Below, in pieces: positions 62,843-64,000 of a stretch of 64,000 nucleotides of DNA (position 1 is the first letter of the stretch; the number at the start of each line of letters is the position of its first letter). Under the pieces are notes generated by a model. That model searched no databases. It was not told where the DNA came from and saw only the letters and a list, made by a program, of their open reading frames with translations. This stretch comes from Chrysomallon squamiferum. Its lineage: Eukaryota > Mollusca > Gastropoda > Neomphalida > Peltospiridae. The position numbers and the translations under genes are program-made. Location: the NCBI GenBank assembly GCA_012295275.1, contig CM022669.1, positions 17,280,672-17,344,671 on the forward strand, read 5' to 3'.

Positions 62843-63417
62843 CAAAAAAGATAAAACTACTGTAATTATAAAAGAATTGTAAAAAGAAAAACATAATATA
62901 AATTATTGGGATTTCTTTTATTTATTTTTTTATTTGTTTTATTTTTAAAGTACTGTAAAACATAAATAAAAAAATAACCACCTTTGAATGTAAGTAACAA
63001 AATAAAATGTCGTTTAAAAATAAAACAAAATAATCTTACAGTATAAATAAAGAAAAATTAATTTTAAAATAAACTGCAATAAAACAAAATAAAATAAGCT
63101 TCCATTATATATGTATAACAAAGTAAAATTTCATTTCAAATAAAACAAAATAACAAAATAATTTAAAATAAATAAAAACTGAATTAAAATAAAAAAAATA
63201 AATTTTTCATCTACTTTTATAAATTAAATAAACGTAAAAAAAATAAATATTTAATAATAATTAAAATAAACAAAAGTTCTCTGATATTAAAAATCTGATG
63301 TAATGAATATTCTGGTTAGCTTGGTGCTGGCCTTTTTACTCACCTTTGTAAAATGTAAAAACAACAACACTGGAAGCTAAATGTTTAAAATTGATAGCTT
63401 ACATTGTTCTCGCTCAC
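62082..63417 (-). other. Intron between the basic exon and the candidate microexon
   Basis: About 1.3 kb of AT-rich sequence with (TAA)n at about 62805-62840 and AAAT/AAATA-rich tracts. A second 33-nt gt-ag segment at 63344-63376 lies in it and is discussed among the findings. Confidence 0.75.
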
Positions 63418-63448
63418 CTTCTTTAGCTCTTGATCGACGTTTCTCTGC
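63418..63448 (-). CDS. APBA1: Mint/X11 adaptor, short basic exon before the PTB domain
   Basis: On the minus strand tgtgtgttgcag precedes, and gtgagcg follows, a 31-nt segment encoding AEKRRSRAKE in phase 0 with a final split G. The splice sites are good, and the phase-1 end fits both the PTB exon at 56605 (completing a Val codon) and the microexon at 62081 (completing an Ala codon). An alternative donor 15 nt further (gtaagc, extending the exon to 63403) would add GEREQ without changing phase. The basic stretch would precede the PTB domain. I recognise no specific family motif in this part, since the region before the PTB is poorly conserved. Assignment rests on position, strand and phase. 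Confidence 0.6.
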
Positions 63449-64000
63449 CTGCAACACACAATATATCAAGACTTTTTTATACAAATTTATTTATTACAAA
63501 ATTAATACAAAATTAGTTAGCAAAATACCTATCCAAACAACATGAATACATTTTTTTTAATAATTATTATTCTAGGAACAAAGATTTATTGCAAGTCAAA
63601 ACAGTGACTGCAAAAAGCATCATTCATCAAAACAATGGGAACTAATATTTTAAATATGCTGTGTTCATTACATATATCAACATTTAATATATTTATTTGT
63701 TACTTCATCCAGGTGGGTCAAAGAATGACTTTTAGATTTCTTGATAAAGGTTCACAGCATATGCATCAGCAATGTCTTTTCCCATTGCAGATTTGGATTA
63801 GTATGTCAGTAATTTGTTGTTGTTGTTTTTTTTTCCTATTTCAGCAAAGGTCGATGAAATCATAACTGAGTTCAAGAGTCAACTTTGAAATGATGTTTTT
63901 ATTGTAATACTGATATTTGAGAGAAAGTTGCTTTCGCTGTTGTTTTTGTAGATTTTTGTTTGTTTGCTTTTTTTTTCAAAGAAGAGAAATTAATGAAATT
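63449..64000 (-). other. Upstream Mint intron (partial)
   Basis: AT-rich intron sequence above the basic exon. No exon is recognised. The large N-terminal coding exons of the gene (Munc18- and CASK-binding regions in vertebrate Mint1) must lie above position 64000. Confidence 0.65.

Overview
This window is AT-rich animal nuclear DNA. It holds the central part of one gene on the minus strand: a Mint/X11 (APBA, amyloid-beta precursor-binding family A) adaptor. Exons are short and separated by introns of 1.8 to 38.7 kb that are full of homopolymers and microsatellites. The protein is closer in wording to my memory of protostome X11 than to vertebrate APBA1/2 (for example V[11 protein letters not shown] at the start of PDZ1). 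Very large introns, dense CA/CT/AT microsatellites and a few decayed tRNA-derived SINE remnants suggest a lophotrochozoan, probably a mollusc and perhaps a cephalopod. That placement is inference.

Transcription runs from high to low coordinates. The recognised chain is: a short exon at 63418-63448 (basic peptide AEKRRSRAKE); an optional 33-nt microexon at 62049-62081; the first PTB exon at 56454-56605; an optional 36-nt microexon at 45895-45930; further PTB exons at 45108-45194 and 43086-43250; an exon with the PTB C-terminal helix and the linker at 4235-4417; and the first PDZ exon at 2266-2478. All junctions in the core chain keep the reading frame. The N-terminal half (before 63448 on the minus strand, so above 64000) and PDZ2 with the C-terminus (below position 1) lie outside the window.

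The most interesting find is a short open exon at 28190-28279 (or up to 28300) on the minus strand, deep inside the 38.7-kb intron. It has a stop codon directly before its first ATG, a second ATG in a good Kozak context, and a phase-0 donor that fits the next Mint exon exactly. It could be an alternative first exon that makes an N-terminally truncated, PDZ-only Mint isoform. Other points are the possible microexons around and inside the PTB domain, tandem repeats pressed against a splice site of every core exon (including a 30-bp minisatellite that copies the splice-donor sequence), several families of decayed tandem repeats, a complete 315-bp inverted-repeat DNA transposon remnant (MITE), and a few repeat-free islands that look like conserved regulatory elements. 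One unexplained 153-codon ORF lies on the plus strand at 34516-34977.

Nearly all other open reading frames are translations of homopolymer or microsatellite tracts and are not annotated. No rRNA, tRNA, CRISPR or prokaryotic features were seen.
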